A model generated the notes under the pieces. That model ran no database searches and was not told where the DNA came from. It was given only the letters and a program-made list of their open reading frames with translations. Made by a program: the position numbers and the translations under genes. Positions 20,574 to 30,282 of a stretch of DNA of 39,746 bases are shown one piece after another (within the stretch, counting starts at the first letter, position 1; each line of letters opens with the position of its first letter). The stretch covers positions 1-39,746 of the forward strand of contig JAQDQK010000029.1 of the NCBI GenBank assembly GCA_027658995.1. Direction: 5' to 3'. Source of the stretch: Propionibacteriaceae bacterium AM104-82. Its GTDB lineage: Bacteria; Actinomycetota; Actinomycetes; Propionibacteriales; Propionibacteriaceae.

Positions 20574-21659
20574 ATGCGATCGGATTGGGTGAGTCGCGCG
20601 GTCGAGGTCGTGCGCTCCTGCACGCTGGCGGAGGAGACTCCGCTCATCGAGATGCCGCTGCCGCAGCGCCTCGGCGCGCGGCTCGTGATGAAGGACGAGT
20701 CGCGGCACCCGTCGGGATCGCTCAAGCACCGGCTTGCCGCCTCGCTGATCATGTTCGGCCTCTGCAACGGAGACATCCGCCCAGGAGGAACCCTGCTTGA
20801 CGCCTCCAGCGGGTCGACGGCGATCTCCGAGGCCTACTTCGCCCGCGAACTCGGGCTCGACTTCGTCGCGGTGATCCCCGCCACCACCAGCCCGGAGAAG
20901 ATCCGGCTGCTCGAGGGCCTCGGGGCCCACTGCGAACTGGTCGAGGGCGGCGCGAGCGTCACCGCCGTCGCCGAGGAACTCGCCGCGCAGCCGGGCTGGG
21001 TCTACCTCGACCAGTTCGCCAACGCGAGCACCCGCACCAACTGGCGCGAGGGAAACGTCGCGAGCGCCCTGTTCGCCCAATTGGACGCACAGGAGATCGG
21101 CTGCCCCGACTGGATCGTCGTCGGGGCGGGCACGGGCGGCACGTCGGCCACCATCGCCCGGTTCGCCAGGTATCGCGCCCGGCGCTCGTCCGTCGCGGTG
21201 GTCGACCCCGAGGGCAGCGCGTTCTACAAGGCATGGCGCAGTGGAAGCCGCGACGAGGTCGGTTCGGCCTCGCGGATCGAGGGGATCGGAAGGGCCGTCG
21301 TCGAGGCCTCCTTCATGCCGCAACTGATCGACGAGATGATCCAGGTCCCCGACGTGCTCTCCGTCGCGGGCATGCGGGCCCTCAAGGAGTTCGGCATCGA
21401 CGCGGGCCCCTCGACCGGGACCAACCTGATCGGCTGCCTGCAGCTCGCGCTCAGGGGGCGGCCCGCCGGGCAGACGATGACGCTCGCGTCGCTGATCTGC
21501 GACCGAGGGGAGCGCTACGTCGACACCTACGGCGACGACGCGTGGCTCGCCCGGCAGGGGATCGTCCTTGGCGATGAGGTGCAGAGTTTGGTTGACTTCC
21601 TGCATGGGGGCGATGTGCCCACCTTCCTGACGGACGCGAGGGTGCCCGTCCCGATGTGA
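20574..21659 (+). CDS. cds1: PLP-dependent cysteine synthase-like protein, probable L-cysteine desulfhydrase
   Basis: A 361-residue fold-type II PLP enzyme. The PLP lysine is in HPSGSLKHRLA (about residues 43-53), preceded by MKDES, and followed by the substrate-binding DASSGSTAISEAYFA and the glycine-rich VGAGTGGTSATIARF. This layout matches the actinobacterial Cds1 group, which splits L-cysteine into pyruvate, ammonia and sulfide, better than classic CysK (TSGNTG motif). Reaction is by family similarity only. Strong ribosome-binding site upstream. The divergent LysR gene is the likely regulator. Could instead be another cysteine synthase-like enzyme. Confidence 0.8.
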   Translation: MRSDWVSRAVEVVRSCTLAEETPLIEMPLPQRLGARLVMKDESRHPSGSLKHRLAASLIMFGLCNGDIRPGGTLLDASSGSTAISEAYFARELGLDFVAVIPATTSPEKIRLLEGLGAHCELVEGGASVTAVAEELAAQPGWVYLDQFANASTRTNWREGNVASALFAQLDAQEIGCPDWIVVGAGTGGTSATIARFARYRARRSSVAVVDPEGSAFYKAWRSGSRDEVGSASRIEGIGRAVVEASFMPQLIDEMIQVPDVLSVAGMRALKEFGIDAGPSTGTNLIGCLQLALRGRPAGQTMTLASLICDRGERYVDTYGDDAWLARQGIVLGDEVQSLVDFLHGGDVPTFLTDARVPVPM

Positions 21660-21669
21660 CGAGGGTCGG

Positions 21670-21700
21670 TTTGAACACTGTTCAAAGATGGTGCTTAGAT
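21670..21700 (+). promoter_or_regulatory. bioYMN promoter with BioQ-type operator
   Basis: TTTGAAC-ACT-GTTCAAA (21670-21686) is a perfect 7-3-7 inverted repeat. Its core matches the TGAAC-N3-GTT form described for BioQ, the TetR-type biotin regulator of corynebacteria and mycobacteria. TTGAAC inside it (21671-21676) is a good -35 and TTAGAT (21695-21700) a good -10 at 18-bp spacing, so binding would block RNA polymerase. No bioQ gene is in this window. Confidence 0.75.
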
Positions 21701-21728
21701 GGGTGAGTCCACCGATGGAGGAGACCCC

Positions 21729-22316
21729 ATGACCACGCACAGCCTCACCCGATCCCGCGCCGTCGCGCCGATGGATCTGGCCTACATCTCCGTCTTCGCG
21801 GCCCTGATCGCCGCCATGTCGCTCACCCCTGCCGTGCCCGTCCCCGGCCTGCCGACGCCCATCACGCTGCAGACGCTCGCCGTGATGCTGGCGGGCCTCT
21901 GCCTCGGGGCCTGGCGCGGCGCGGCCGCCGTGGCGCTCTACCTGGTCGTCGGCATCGCGGGCCTGCCCGTCTTCGCGGGAGGAAAGGCAGGCATCGGAGC
22001 CTTCGTCGGCCCCACCGGCGGCTACCTGGTGGCGTTCATCGTCTCCGCCTTCCTGATCGGCCTTGCCACCTCCTGGGTGCTCCGCTCCACCGAGCGGTTG
22101 CGCTTCCTGTGGCTGCTCGCGGCCTGCCTCGTGGTCCGGGTCGCCGTGATCTGGCCGCTCGGCGTCGCTGGCATGGCCCGCGCCCTCGGCAAGCCGATGG
22201 GCTCCCTCTGGGCCGCCGACCTGGTGTTCTGGCCGGGCGACATCATCAAGGCCGTCATCGCCGTCCTGATCGCGATCGCCGTGCACAAGGCCTTCCCGAG
22301 GCTGCTCGGGCGATGA
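21729..22316 (+). CDS. bioY: Biotin transporter S component
   Basis: The biotin-binding membrane subunit of an energy-coupling-factor transporter. At 195 residues with about six TM helices it has the family marks PVPGLPTPITLQTLAVMLAGLCLG, YLVVGIAGLPVFAGG and FVGPTGGYLVAF. ATG 21729 follows GGAGGAGA (21717-21724), so unlike many neighbours it uses a normal ribosome-binding site. It overlaps bioM by 4 bp (ATGA), showing translational coupling. The upstream BioQ-type operator predicts repression when biotin is sufficient. Confidence 0.96.
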   Translation: MTTHSLTRSRAVAPMDLAYISVFAALIAAMSLTPAVPVPGLPTPITLQTLAVMLAGLCLGAWRGAAAVALYLVVGIAGLPVFAGGKAGIGAFVGPTGGYLVAFIVSAFLIGLATSWVLRSTERLRFLWLLAACLVVRVAVIWPLGVAGMARALGKPMGSLWAADLVFWPGDIIKAVIAVLIAIAVHKAFPRLLGR

Positions 22317-23011
22317 TCCACCTGCGTGACGTGTCCGTCGTCGTCCCGGCCCAGCGCCGGGGCGAGGCGGACCGCGCGCTGCTCAGCGGCGTCACCCTCG
22401 ACCTCGCCGAACGCAGGATCGCCGTGATCGGCGCCAACGGCTCGGGCAAGTCGACGCTGCTGAGGCTCCTCAACGGGCTCCGCGAGCCCACCTCCGGGCA
22501 GGTGCTTGTGCACGGCCACGACACGGTGCAGGCGTCGAAGAAGGTCCGCTCGCTGGTCGGTTTCGTGTTCACCGACCCGCTCGCGCAACTGCTGATGCCC
22601 ACCCCGATCGAGGACGTCGAACTGAGCCTGCGCGCCAGGATCAAGGACCGCTCGGCCCGCACCGCGCAGGCGGCAAGGCTGCTCGAGGCTCGCGGCGTCG
22701 GCAGGGTCGCGCACCAGTCCATCTACGACCTGAGCGGGGGAGAGCGGCAACTGGTCGCCCTGACGAGCGTGCTCGCGGTCGAGCCGAAGGTCGTGGTCGC
22801 CGACGAGCCGACCACCCTGCTCGACCTGCGCAACAAGATGCTGCTGCGCGAGGTGCTCGGCGCGCTTCCCCAGCAGGTGATCTTCTCCACCCACGACCTC
22901 GACTTCGCCCGCGAGGCGCAGCGCGTCATCGTGATCGACGACGGACGCGTGCTCGCCGACGGTGCGCCGTCCGAGGCGATCGACGCCTACGTGGGGGCGA
23001 TGAGCAGGTGA
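22313..23011 (+). CDS. bioM: Biotin ECF transporter ATPase
   Basis: A 232-residue ABC ATPase that powers BioY/BioN biotin uptake on the cytoplasmic face. Walker A is GANGSGKST (about 42-50), the signature is LSGGERQLVAL and Walker B VVVADEPTTLLD, followed by the STHD switch histidine. Start ATG 22313 overlaps the bioY stop. The product is at the short end for ECF ATPases but has every catalytic motif. Confidence 0.94.
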   Translation: MIHLRDVSVVVPAQRRGEADRALLSGVTLDLAERRIAVIGANGSGKSTLLRLLNGLREPTSGQVLVHGHDTVQASKKVRSLVGFVFTDPLAQLLMPTPIEDVELSLRARIKDRSARTAQAARLLEARGVGRVAHQSIYDLSGGERQLVALTSVLAVEPKVVVADEPTTLLDLRNKMLLREVLGALPQQVIFSTHDLDFAREAQRVIVIDDGRVLADGAPSEAIDAYVGAMSR

Positions 23012-23625
23012 ACGCGCACGCCAGCCTCTTCGGCATCTACGAGCCAGGCGACGGCTGGCTGTTCCGGATCCCCGTCGGCTGGAAGTACCTGCTGCTGCTC
23101 GCCATCGCCGTCCCGCCGCTGATCGTCTGGGCATGGTGGGCGACGCTCGCCGCGCTGGTGGTGGCCGTCGGCTGCCTGCTCACCTCCGGGATCGGGCCGC
23201 GCCGGATCTTCGCGCTCGGCTGGTACCTGTGGGTGCTGCTCGCGGTGATGGCCGTCTATCAGGTGACCTCGACGCTGTTCGAGGCCGCGTTCGTCGCCCC
23301 TGGAAACGTGTTAGCGGCGGTGCTCGCCTCCAGGATGCTCACCCTGACCACCCCCACCCCGGTGCTGCTCGACGCCCTGTCGACGGGGCTGCGTCCGCTG
23401 CGGTTGATCGGCGTGAACCCGGACTCGGTGTCGCTGATGGTGGCGCTGATGCTGCGCTCCATCCCGTACCTGGCCGGGTCGTTGCAGGACGCGCGCGACG
23501 CGGCACGGGCGAGGGGGTCGGATCGCAACCCGGTCTTCCTGCTCACCCCGGCCGTGGTCGGCGCGGTCGCCTACGCGCAGCGCACCGGTGAGGCGCTGCA
23601 CGCCAGGGGCTTACCCGAAGAGTGA
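23008..23625 (+). CDS. bioN: Biotin ECF transporter transmembrane (T) component
   Basis: A 205-residue membrane coupling protein of the CbiQ/EcfT family with about five TM helices. The coupling-helix motif is ARDAARARGSD near residue 165, containing the A-R-G signature that contacts the ATPase. GTG 23008 overlaps the bioM stop (GTGA). The last 15 bp overlap the 3' end of the convergent gene at 23611-24627. Closes the bioYMN operon. Confidence 0.93.
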   Translation: MNAHASLFGIYEPGDGWLFRIPVGWKYLLLLAIAVPPLIVWAWWATLAALVVAVGCLLTSGIGPRRIFALGWYLWVLLAVMAVYQVTSTLFEAAFVAPGNVLAAVLASRMLTLTTPTPVLLDALSTGLRPLRLIGVNPDSVSLMVALMLRSIPYLAGSLQDARDAARARGSDRNPVFLLTPAVVGAVAYAQRTGEALHARGLPEE

Positions 23626-24627
23626 GCCGGGCGGATAGTCGCCCGAGATCCGGGTCGCCCACGCCGGGATCGACGCGTAGCTCACCACGACGGCCTCGAC
23701 GCCCGAGACGCGGCCCATGGCGCGCGTGATGGCCGAGGCGATCCAGGACGGGTCGTTGCCGAACACGCCGCCGCCGACCGCCGTCAACAGCACGCGGTCC
23801 GAGTGCGGGTTGGACAGCCCCGCCAGCAGCGTCGCCTCGTAACTGGCCTCCAGGACCAGCCTGGCGAACGGCTCCCAGCCGGGATGCGTCGAGTTGGACC
23901 CGTAGGCGATCGGCAGGGCCGAACACAGCGCCTGCGAGACGCGCTGTTCACCGGAGGCGACGTCGGTCACCTCGGCGTCGGAGACCAGCCCGATCCGCAG
24001 CCTGCCGCGCAGGTCGTCGAGTTCCTCGTCGGCAAGGCCGCGCAGGTGGGAAGCGATCGCCGTCAGGCCCTCGTCGGTGCACAGCGCATAGCCGTTGCGC
24101 ATCCGCCAGAGTTCGCCCGGCGCGAGGCCCGTCGCCTCCGACAGGGCGGCGCCCACGTCGGCAAGCGCGTCCAGTTGACGCGTCGCGCTCTGCCCCTCCC
24201 CGCCGTCGACGGGCACCAGGTAGTTGCGGTAGATCGTCGCGGCACCGGCCGCCATCGCGCACGCCGGGCCCTGCGTGTGGTCCCACTCGTAGCGACCGAC
24301 GCCGTCGTCCGGCGTCACGGACGGAGACACCATCTCCAGCAGGTTGAACTGCGACGCGACCTGGATCAGCGCCCCGTTGTTGGCGGGGTCGGCGTGCATG
24401 GCGCGGGCCTCGCCCTGTGCTGCGGCGAGGCTGCCCGCGCCGCCCGAGGCGGGACGCGCCGACCTCAGTTCGGCGAGGCTCGGCAGCGTCAGGGTGCCGA
24501 CCACGGGCCGACGCTCGCTCGCATCGGAGACGAGCCTGCCGTCCTCGACGCGGAGCCGCGCACGGACCGCGTCGGGCCCGGCCGACTCGTCGAAGCCGAC
24601 GATGCGGCTGAACCAGTTTTCCTGCAT
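23611..24627 (-). CDS. Unrecognised protein, possibly macrodomain-like
   Basis: A 338-residue soluble protein with no signal peptide or TM segment. I cannot name it firmly. The centre has NNGALIQVASQFNLLEM and VGRYEWDHTQGPACAMA, and near the C-terminus VLLTAVGGGVFGNDPSWIASAI, a glycine-rich loop and helix reminiscent of macrodomains that bind ADP-ribose. The order of an asparagine-rich early strand and late GGGVFGN loop supports that idea but is only resemblance. TAGCGT (24640-24635, minus strand) ends 7 nt before the ATG, so it has its own probable leaderless promoter. Its 3' end overlaps bioN by 15 bp. Confidence 0.75.
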   Translation of the reverse strand: MQENWFSRIVGFDESAGPDAVRARLRVEDGRLVSDASERRPVVGTLTLPSLAELRSARPASGGAGSLAAAQGEARAMHADPANNGALIQVASQFNLLEMVSPSVTPDDGVGRYEWDHTQGPACAMAAGAATIYRNYLVPVDGGEGQSATRQLDALADVGAALSEATGLAPGELWRMRNGYALCTDEGLTAIASHLRGLADEELDDLRGRLRIGLVSDAEVTDVASGEQRVSQALCSALPIAYGSNSTHPGWEPFARLVLEASYEATLLAGLSNPHSDRVLLTAVGGGVFGNDPSWIASAITRAMGRVSGVEAVVVSYASIPAWATRISGDYPPGSLFG

Positions 24628-24645
24628 CCGCCAAACGCTAGCGAC

Positions 24646-26100
24646 TCAGCGCAGGCCCCGCATCATCTTGACGATCCACTTGTTGAGAAGCACCATCACC
24701 AGCGACATCGCGATCGACGCGCCGCCGATCCACAGGAAGTACGGCGTCTCGTTCTTCTCGTCGTACAGGCCGGCGAGCGCGCCAGCCATCGACGAGCCGA
24801 GCGCGATCGACAGGAAGTACAGCGCGATCATCTGCGTGTGGAAGGCCTGAGGCGCGAGCTTTGTCGACAGCGACTGGCCGACAGGGCTCAGGAACAGTTC
24901 CGCCATGGTGAAGAAGAACAGGATCAGCACGATCCACAGCAGCGGCGTCGAGTTCGGGCCACCACCGGCGTAGGGGATGAACAGCAGGAACGCCGCGCCC
25001 ATCAGGAAGGTGCCGGCGGCGAACTTCAGCGGCGTGCTCGGCTGACGTCGGCCGAGCGCGGTCCACATGGCGGCGAACACGCCCGCGAAGATGATGATGA
25101 AGATCGGGTTGATCGAGTTCACCCACGCGGGGCTCATCTCCCAGCCGAGGATGTTGCGGTCGAGGCGCTTGTCCGCGTACAGGGCCACCACGGTGAACTG
25201 CTGCTGGAACAGCGACCAGAACGTGGCACTCGCCAGGAACATCGGGATGAACGAGATGACGCGCGAGCGCTCGTCGGAGGTGATCCGCTTCGAGGACAGG
25301 ATGATCGCGAACAGCGCGACCGCCGCGATGGCGATCAGCACCGTGACGATGTTCGACAGGTACTGCACAGGCAGCAGCCCGAACACCGCGAGCAGCGCGA
25401 TCACGACGACGGCGCCGATCACGATCAGCAGGTAGGTGAGCCGCTTCTCTGCGGGCAGTGGGTTGGTCGGAGACTTGCCGACATCGCCGATGGTGGACCT
25501 GCGCAGCAGCGCGTACTGGATCAGGCCGAGCGCCATGCCGACCGCGGCGGCGCCGAAGCCCCAGTGGAAGCCCTTCCAGCCCCACAGCCAGCCGGTCAGC
25601 AGCGGGCCGATCAGCGCGCCGAGGTTGACGCCCATGTAGTAGATGGAGAAGCCCGCGTCACGCTTGTCGTCGCCTGGGGCGTACATCTCGCCGAGCACCG
25701 ACGACGTGGTCGCCTTCAGCGTGCCGGAGCCGAGCGCGACGCAGATCAGGCCGATCCCGACGCCGAGTAGGCCGTCCACCAGTGCGAGCGCGATGTGGCC
25801 GAACATGATGAGCACGGCGCCGTAGAACAGCGTCCGCTCCGAGCCGAGCAGTCGGTCGGCGACCCACGCCCCGAACACCGCGGACAGGTAGACCAGGCCG
25901 CCGTACGCTCCGACGATCTGGACCGCCACCGCCTCGGGCAGCCCAAGCCCTCCGTCGGTGACGCTGTAGTACAGGTAGAACGCCAGGATCGCCTGCATGC
26001 CGTAGAAGCTGAAACGCTCCCACATCTCCACGCCTGCGAGGTTCCAGAGGCCTGACGGATGGCCCCTGCGTTGTTGAGGGGGATTCTGGGCTGAAGTCAT
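24646..26100 (-). CDS. POT-family proton-coupled peptide transporter
   Basis: A 484-residue membrane protein of the PTR2/DtpT family that imports di- and tripeptides with protons. TM1 carries the EMWERFSFYGMQ segment with the ExxER proton-coupling motif, followed by AYGGLVYLSAVFGAWVADR and ALGSGTLKATTSSVLGEMY, the POT signature region; YYMGVNLGALIGPLL is also typical. About 12-14 TM helices. ATG 26100 is chosen; an in-frame GTG lies 6 bp further out and neither has a strong ribosome-binding site. A minus-strand TAGCGT near 26129 may be the -10. A single gene, divergent from rapZ. Confidence 0.92.
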   Translation of the reverse strand: MTSAQNPPQQRRGHPSGLWNLAGVEMWERFSFYGMQAILAFYLYYSVTDGGLGLPEAVAVQIVGAYGGLVYLSAVFGAWVADRLLGSERTLFYGAVLIMFGHIALALVDGLLGVGIGLICVALGSGTLKATTSSVLGEMYAPGDDKRDAGFSIYYMGVNLGALIGPLLTGWLWGWKGFHWGFGAAAVGMALGLIQYALLRRSTIGDVGKSPTNPLPAEKRLTYLLIVIGAVVVIALLAVFGLLPVQYLSNIVTVLIAIAAVALFAIILSSKRITSDERSRVISFIPMFLASATFWSLFQQQFTVVALYADKRLDRNILGWEMSPAWVNSINPIFIIIFAGVFAAMWTALGRRQPSTPLKFAAGTFLMGAAFLLFIPYAGGGPNSTPLLWIVLILFFFTMAELFLSPVGQSLSTKLAPQAFHTQMIALYFLSIALGSSMAGALAGLYDEKNETPYFLWIGGASIAMSLVMVLLNKWIVKMMRGLR

Positions 26101-26227
26101 CCCCACAGCCTGCCACTGAGGGGGCGCACGCTACTTCGGGTTGCCCAAATCCACCCACGGTGGGGTCTGCTACTCGCGCGCGGTCACGCGCACTGGCCAG
26201 AAGGAGCGGGTCCACTAGGCTGGCGGC

Positions 26228-27094
26228 ATGACCCACGCCCCCCACCTCGAGATCGCGTTGATCACCGGACTGTCCGGCGCAGGCCGCCGCACCGCGGCGC
26301 ACGCGATGGAGGATCTCGGCTGGTACGTGGTGGACAACCTGCCGCCCGTGCTGATCCCGACGTTGGCAGAGACCATGGTGCGGCAGAACGTGATGCGCGT
26401 CGCGATCGTCGTCGACGTCCGCTCCCGCGAGCAGTTCGACCAGGTGCCGCAGGCGCTTGCCGAGGTCAAGGCCGAGGGTGCCACCGTCACCACCGTGTTC
26501 CTCGAGGCAACCGACGACGTGATCGTGCAGCGTCAGGAGTCCAACCGGCGCCCGCTCCCGCTGCAGGGCGGCGACCGGCTCATCGAGGGCATCGACCGCG
26601 AGCGGCGCCTGCTCGCCGACCTGCGCGCGAAGGCCGACATCGTCGTCGACACCTCCCGGCTGTCGGCCCGCCAACTCGTCCAGCGGATCGCCAACCACTT
26701 CGGCGACGAGGCCACCGACAAGTTGAAGATCTCGATCATCTCGTTCGGCTTCAAGAACGGAGTTCCCGTCGACGCCGACATGGTCTTCGACGTGCGCTTC
26801 CTGCCGAACCCGTTCTGGATCCCGGAACTGCGTCCCAAGTCCGGCCTCAGCCGCGACGTGGCCGCCTACGTGCTCAAGCACGACGCGGCGCAGCGCTTCC
26901 AGGACCACATGGTCGAACTGCTCGAGACCGTCGCGCCCGGCTACCTCGCCGAGGGCAAGAGGCAGGTCACCGTCGCCATCGGCTGCACAGGAGGCAAGCA
27001 CCGCTCGACCTCCATGAGCGAGGAACTCGCCACCAGGCTCCGCGAGAAGGGCCACGCCACCACCGTGCTGCACCGGGATCTGGGGAAGGAATGA
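26228..27094 (+). CDS. rapZ: RapZ / YvcJ-family nucleotide-binding protein
   Basis: A 288-residue P-loop protein; in E. coli RapZ is the RNase E adapter that controls GlmS through small RNAs, while in Gram-positives its role is less clear. The N-terminal P-loop region is GLSGAGRRT (14-22), then DLGWYVVDNLPP, and the C-terminal domain has SFGFKNGVPVDADMVFDVRFLPNP and GCTGGKHRS. The Walker A lysine and serine are both replaced by arginine. TAGGCT (26216-26221) ends 6 nt before ATG 26228, so probably leaderless. It overlaps yvcK by 4 bp; rapZ-yvcK-whiA is a conserved actinobacterial operon. Confidence 0.96.
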   Translation: MTHAPHLEIALITGLSGAGRRTAAHAMEDLGWYVVDNLPPVLIPTLAETMVRQNVMRVAIVVDVRSREQFDQVPQALAEVKAEGATVTTVFLEATDDVIVQRQESNRRPLPLQGGDRLIEGIDRERRLLADLRAKADIVVDTSRLSARQLVQRIANHFGDEATDKLKISIISFGFKNGVPVDADMVFDVRFLPNPFWIPELRPKSGLSRDVAAYVLKHDAAQRFQDHMVELLETVAPGYLAEGKRQVTVAIGCTGGKHRSTSMSEELATRLREKGHATTVLHRDLGKE

Positions 27095-28038
27095 ACCTCA
27101 CGTCGCTGCCGAGCGTGGTCGCCCTCGGCGGAGGTCACGGGCTGTCGGCCTCCCTGACGGCGCTGCGCCGGGTCACCGACCGGCTGACGGCGGTCGTCAC
27201 GGTCGCCGACGATGGCGGCTCCTCCGGGAGGCTCCGCGACGAGTTCCACATCCTGCCTCCCGGCGACCTGCGGATGGCTCTCGCGGCGCTCTGCTCCGAC
27301 GACCACGTCGGCCGGACGTGGGCGAGCGTGCTGCAGTCCCGGTTCGCGGGGGAGGGGCCGCTGGCGGGGCACGCCATCGGCAACCTGCTGATCGCGGGCC
27401 TGTGGCAGCAGTTCGACGACCCCGTCGAGGGCCTCGACATGGTGGGCGACCTGCTGCGCACGCGTGGCCGGGTGCTCCCGATGAGTTCGGTGCCCCTGGA
27501 GATCGAGGCGGACGTGGTTGGCCTCGACCCGTTCGCGCCCGACGAGGTCTGCACGCTCAGCGGCCAGGCGACCGTCGCGAAGTCGCGGGCGACGGTGCAG
27601 AGCGTCCGGCTGATCCCGGAGGCCCCGCCCGCCCGCGCAGAGGCCGTCGAGGCGATCATGCAGGCCGACAGCGTGGTGCTCGGCCCAGGCTCCTGGTTCA
27701 CCAGCGTCATCCCGCACCTGCTCGTCCCCGACCTCGCCGAGGCGATCCTCACCACGAGGGCGCAGCGGGTGCTCGTCCTCAACATCGCGCCCGCGGACGA
27801 GACCGACGGGTTCAGCGCGTCGCGCCACATCGAACTGCTCGCCGAACACGCCCCCGGGCTGCGGCTCGACGTGGTGCTTGCCGACCAGCGCTTCGCCGAC
27901 ACAGACAAGCACCTCGACGCCTATGTGACATCGCTCGGCGGCAGGCTCGTGCGGGCCGATCTCGCGGTGCGCGGAGGTGCGGCACTGCACGACACCAACC
28001 GCCTCGCCTCCGTCTTCAGCGAAGTCATCAACGGCTGA
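27091..28038 (+). CDS. yvcK: Gluconeogenesis factor YvcK / GlmR (CofD-like)
   Basis: A 315-residue CofD-fold protein that binds UDP-N-acetylglucosamine in Bacillus and adjusts carbon flow to cell-wall precursors. [15 protein letters not shown] at the start is the nucleotide-binding loop, followed by [39 protein letters not shown] and [16 protein letters not shown]. Start ATG 27091 overlaps the rapZ stop. Length is normal. Sits between rapZ and whiA in the standard order. Confidence 0.95.
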   Translation: MNLTSLPSVVALGGGHGLSASLTALRRVTDRLTAVVTVADDGGSSGRLRDEFHILPPGDLRMALAALCSDDHVGRTWASVLQSRFAGEGPLAGHAIGNLLIAGLWQQFDDPVEGLDMVGDLLRTRGRVLPMSSVPLEIEADVVGLDPFAPDEVCTLSGQATVAKSRATVQSVRLIPEAPPARAEAVEAIMQADSVVLGPGSWFTSVIPHLLVPDLAEAILTTRAQRVLVLNIAPADETDGFSASRHIELLAEHAPGLRLDVVLADQRFADTDKHLDAYVTSLGGRLVRADLAVRGGAALHDTNRLASVFSEVING

Positions 28039-28072
28039 TTACGCGGCACGCGGGTGTGGCAGACTTCGCCCC

Positions 28073-29056
28073 ATGGCTCTGACGCAGAAGGTGAAGGCTG
28101 AGCTGGCCACCGTTGTCGCTCCGCACCCGTCCGTGCGACGGGCGGAGGTCGCCGCGATGCTGCGGTTCGCAGGTGGCCTGCACCTGGTCGGCGGCCGGAT
28201 CGTCATCGAGGCCGAGTTCGACACGGGCGCAGCGGCCCGCAGGCTCAGGTCCTTCATCGCCGAGCTGTACTCGATCGACTCCGAACTCCTCGTCATCAAC
28301 GGCTCCGGCGTGCGCAGGGGCCCCCGCTACACCGTCCGTGTCGTCCGCGAGGGAGAACAGTTGGCCCGCATGACGGGCCTCGTCGACCAGAACCGGCGCC
28401 CGGTGCGCGGCCTGCCTCCGGTGGTGGTGGGCGGCTCGATGGCCGACTCCGTCGCCGTGTGGCGCGGCGCGTTCCTGGCCCGCGGATCGCTCACCGAGCC
28501 GGGCCGCTCGATGGCCCTCGAGGTCACCTGCCCCGGATCCGAGGCGGCCCTCGCGCTGGTCGGCGCGGCCCGCAGGCTCGGGCTCAGCGTCAAGTCCCGC
28601 GAGGTGCGCGGCGTCGACCGCGTCGTGATCCGCGACGGCGACGCGATCGCCGAACTGCTCACCCGGATGGGCGCCGCGGAGACCCGCATCGTGTGGGAGG
28701 AGCGCCGCAAGCGCCGCGAGGTGCGCGCCTCCGTCAACCGGCTCGCCAACTTCGACGACGCGAACCTGCGCCGCTCCGCCCGCGCCGCGGTCACGGCGAG
28801 CGCCCGTGTCGAGCGCGCGATGGAGATCCTCGGCGAGGACGTCCCCGAGCACCTACGCGCGGCGGGTGAACTGCGCCTCGCGCACCGCCAGGCGAGCCTC
28901 GAGGAGCTCGGCAGGCTGCATGAGCCGCCGCTGACCAAGGACGCGGTCGCGGGCCGGATCCGTCGCCTGTTGGCTACGGCGGATAAGGCGGCCGACGATG
29001 CGGGAATCCCCAACACGGAGGCGTCGCTGCCTGCCGATCTGCGTGAGGATCAGTAG
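28073..29056 (+). CDS. whiA: WhiA DNA-binding sporulation/cell-division regulator
   Basis: A 327-residue protein with an N-terminal LAGLIDADG homing-endonuclease-like fold ([37 protein letters not shown]) and a C-terminal helix-turn-helix region ([25 protein letters not shown]). In Streptomyces WhiA works with WhiB in sporulation septation; in non-sporulating relatives it affects division. ATG 28073 gives the canonical [11 protein letters not shown] start. A weak -10-like CAGACT ends 7 nt upstream, so an independent leaderless transcript is possible in addition to readthrough from yvcK 34 bp away. Confidence 0.96.
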   Translation: MALTQKVKAELATVVAPHPSVRRAEVAAMLRFAGGLHLVGGRIVIEAEFDTGAAARRLRSFIAELYSIDSELLVINGSGVRRGPRYTVRVVREGEQLARMTGLVDQNRRPVRGLPPVVVGGSMADSVAVWRGAFLARGSLTEPGRSMALEVTCPGSEAALALVGAARRLGLSVKSREVRGVDRVVIRDGDAIAELLTRMGAAETRIVWEERRKRREVRASVNRLANFDDANLRRSARAAVTASARVERAMEILGEDVPEHLRAAGELRLAHRQASLEELGRLHEPPLTKDAVAGRIRRLLATADKAADDAGIPNTEASLPADLREDQ

Positions 29057-29067
29057 CCTCACCCTAA

Positions 29068-30162
<1,095 letters not shown>

Positions 30163-30189
30163 GCTGACTGTTTCGGCCAAGTGCCCTGA

Positions 30190-30230
30190 ACGACGGCCCC
30201 GCGACCCCAAGGGGGTTGCGGGGCCGTCGT
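30190..30230 (+). terminator. gap terminator
   Basis: A perfect 13-bp outer stem (30190-30202 with 30218-30230) plus an inner ACCCC/GGGGT pairing, 27 bp after the gap stop. No T run follows. It should end or reduce transcription into pgk, so pgk levels may partly depend on a promoter in the 30231-30270 gap; I see no clear one. Confidence 0.85.
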
Positions 30231-30282
30231 CACACCATGCGTCGCCTGTGCGACGCCAAGAATCCACAGTGAAAGGCCAACC

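Noticed and set aside
26150..26175. CCCAC-G-GTGGG palindrome between the POT gene and rapZ
   Set aside because: An 11-bp GC palindrome without a clear promoter relation; not enough to call an operator.
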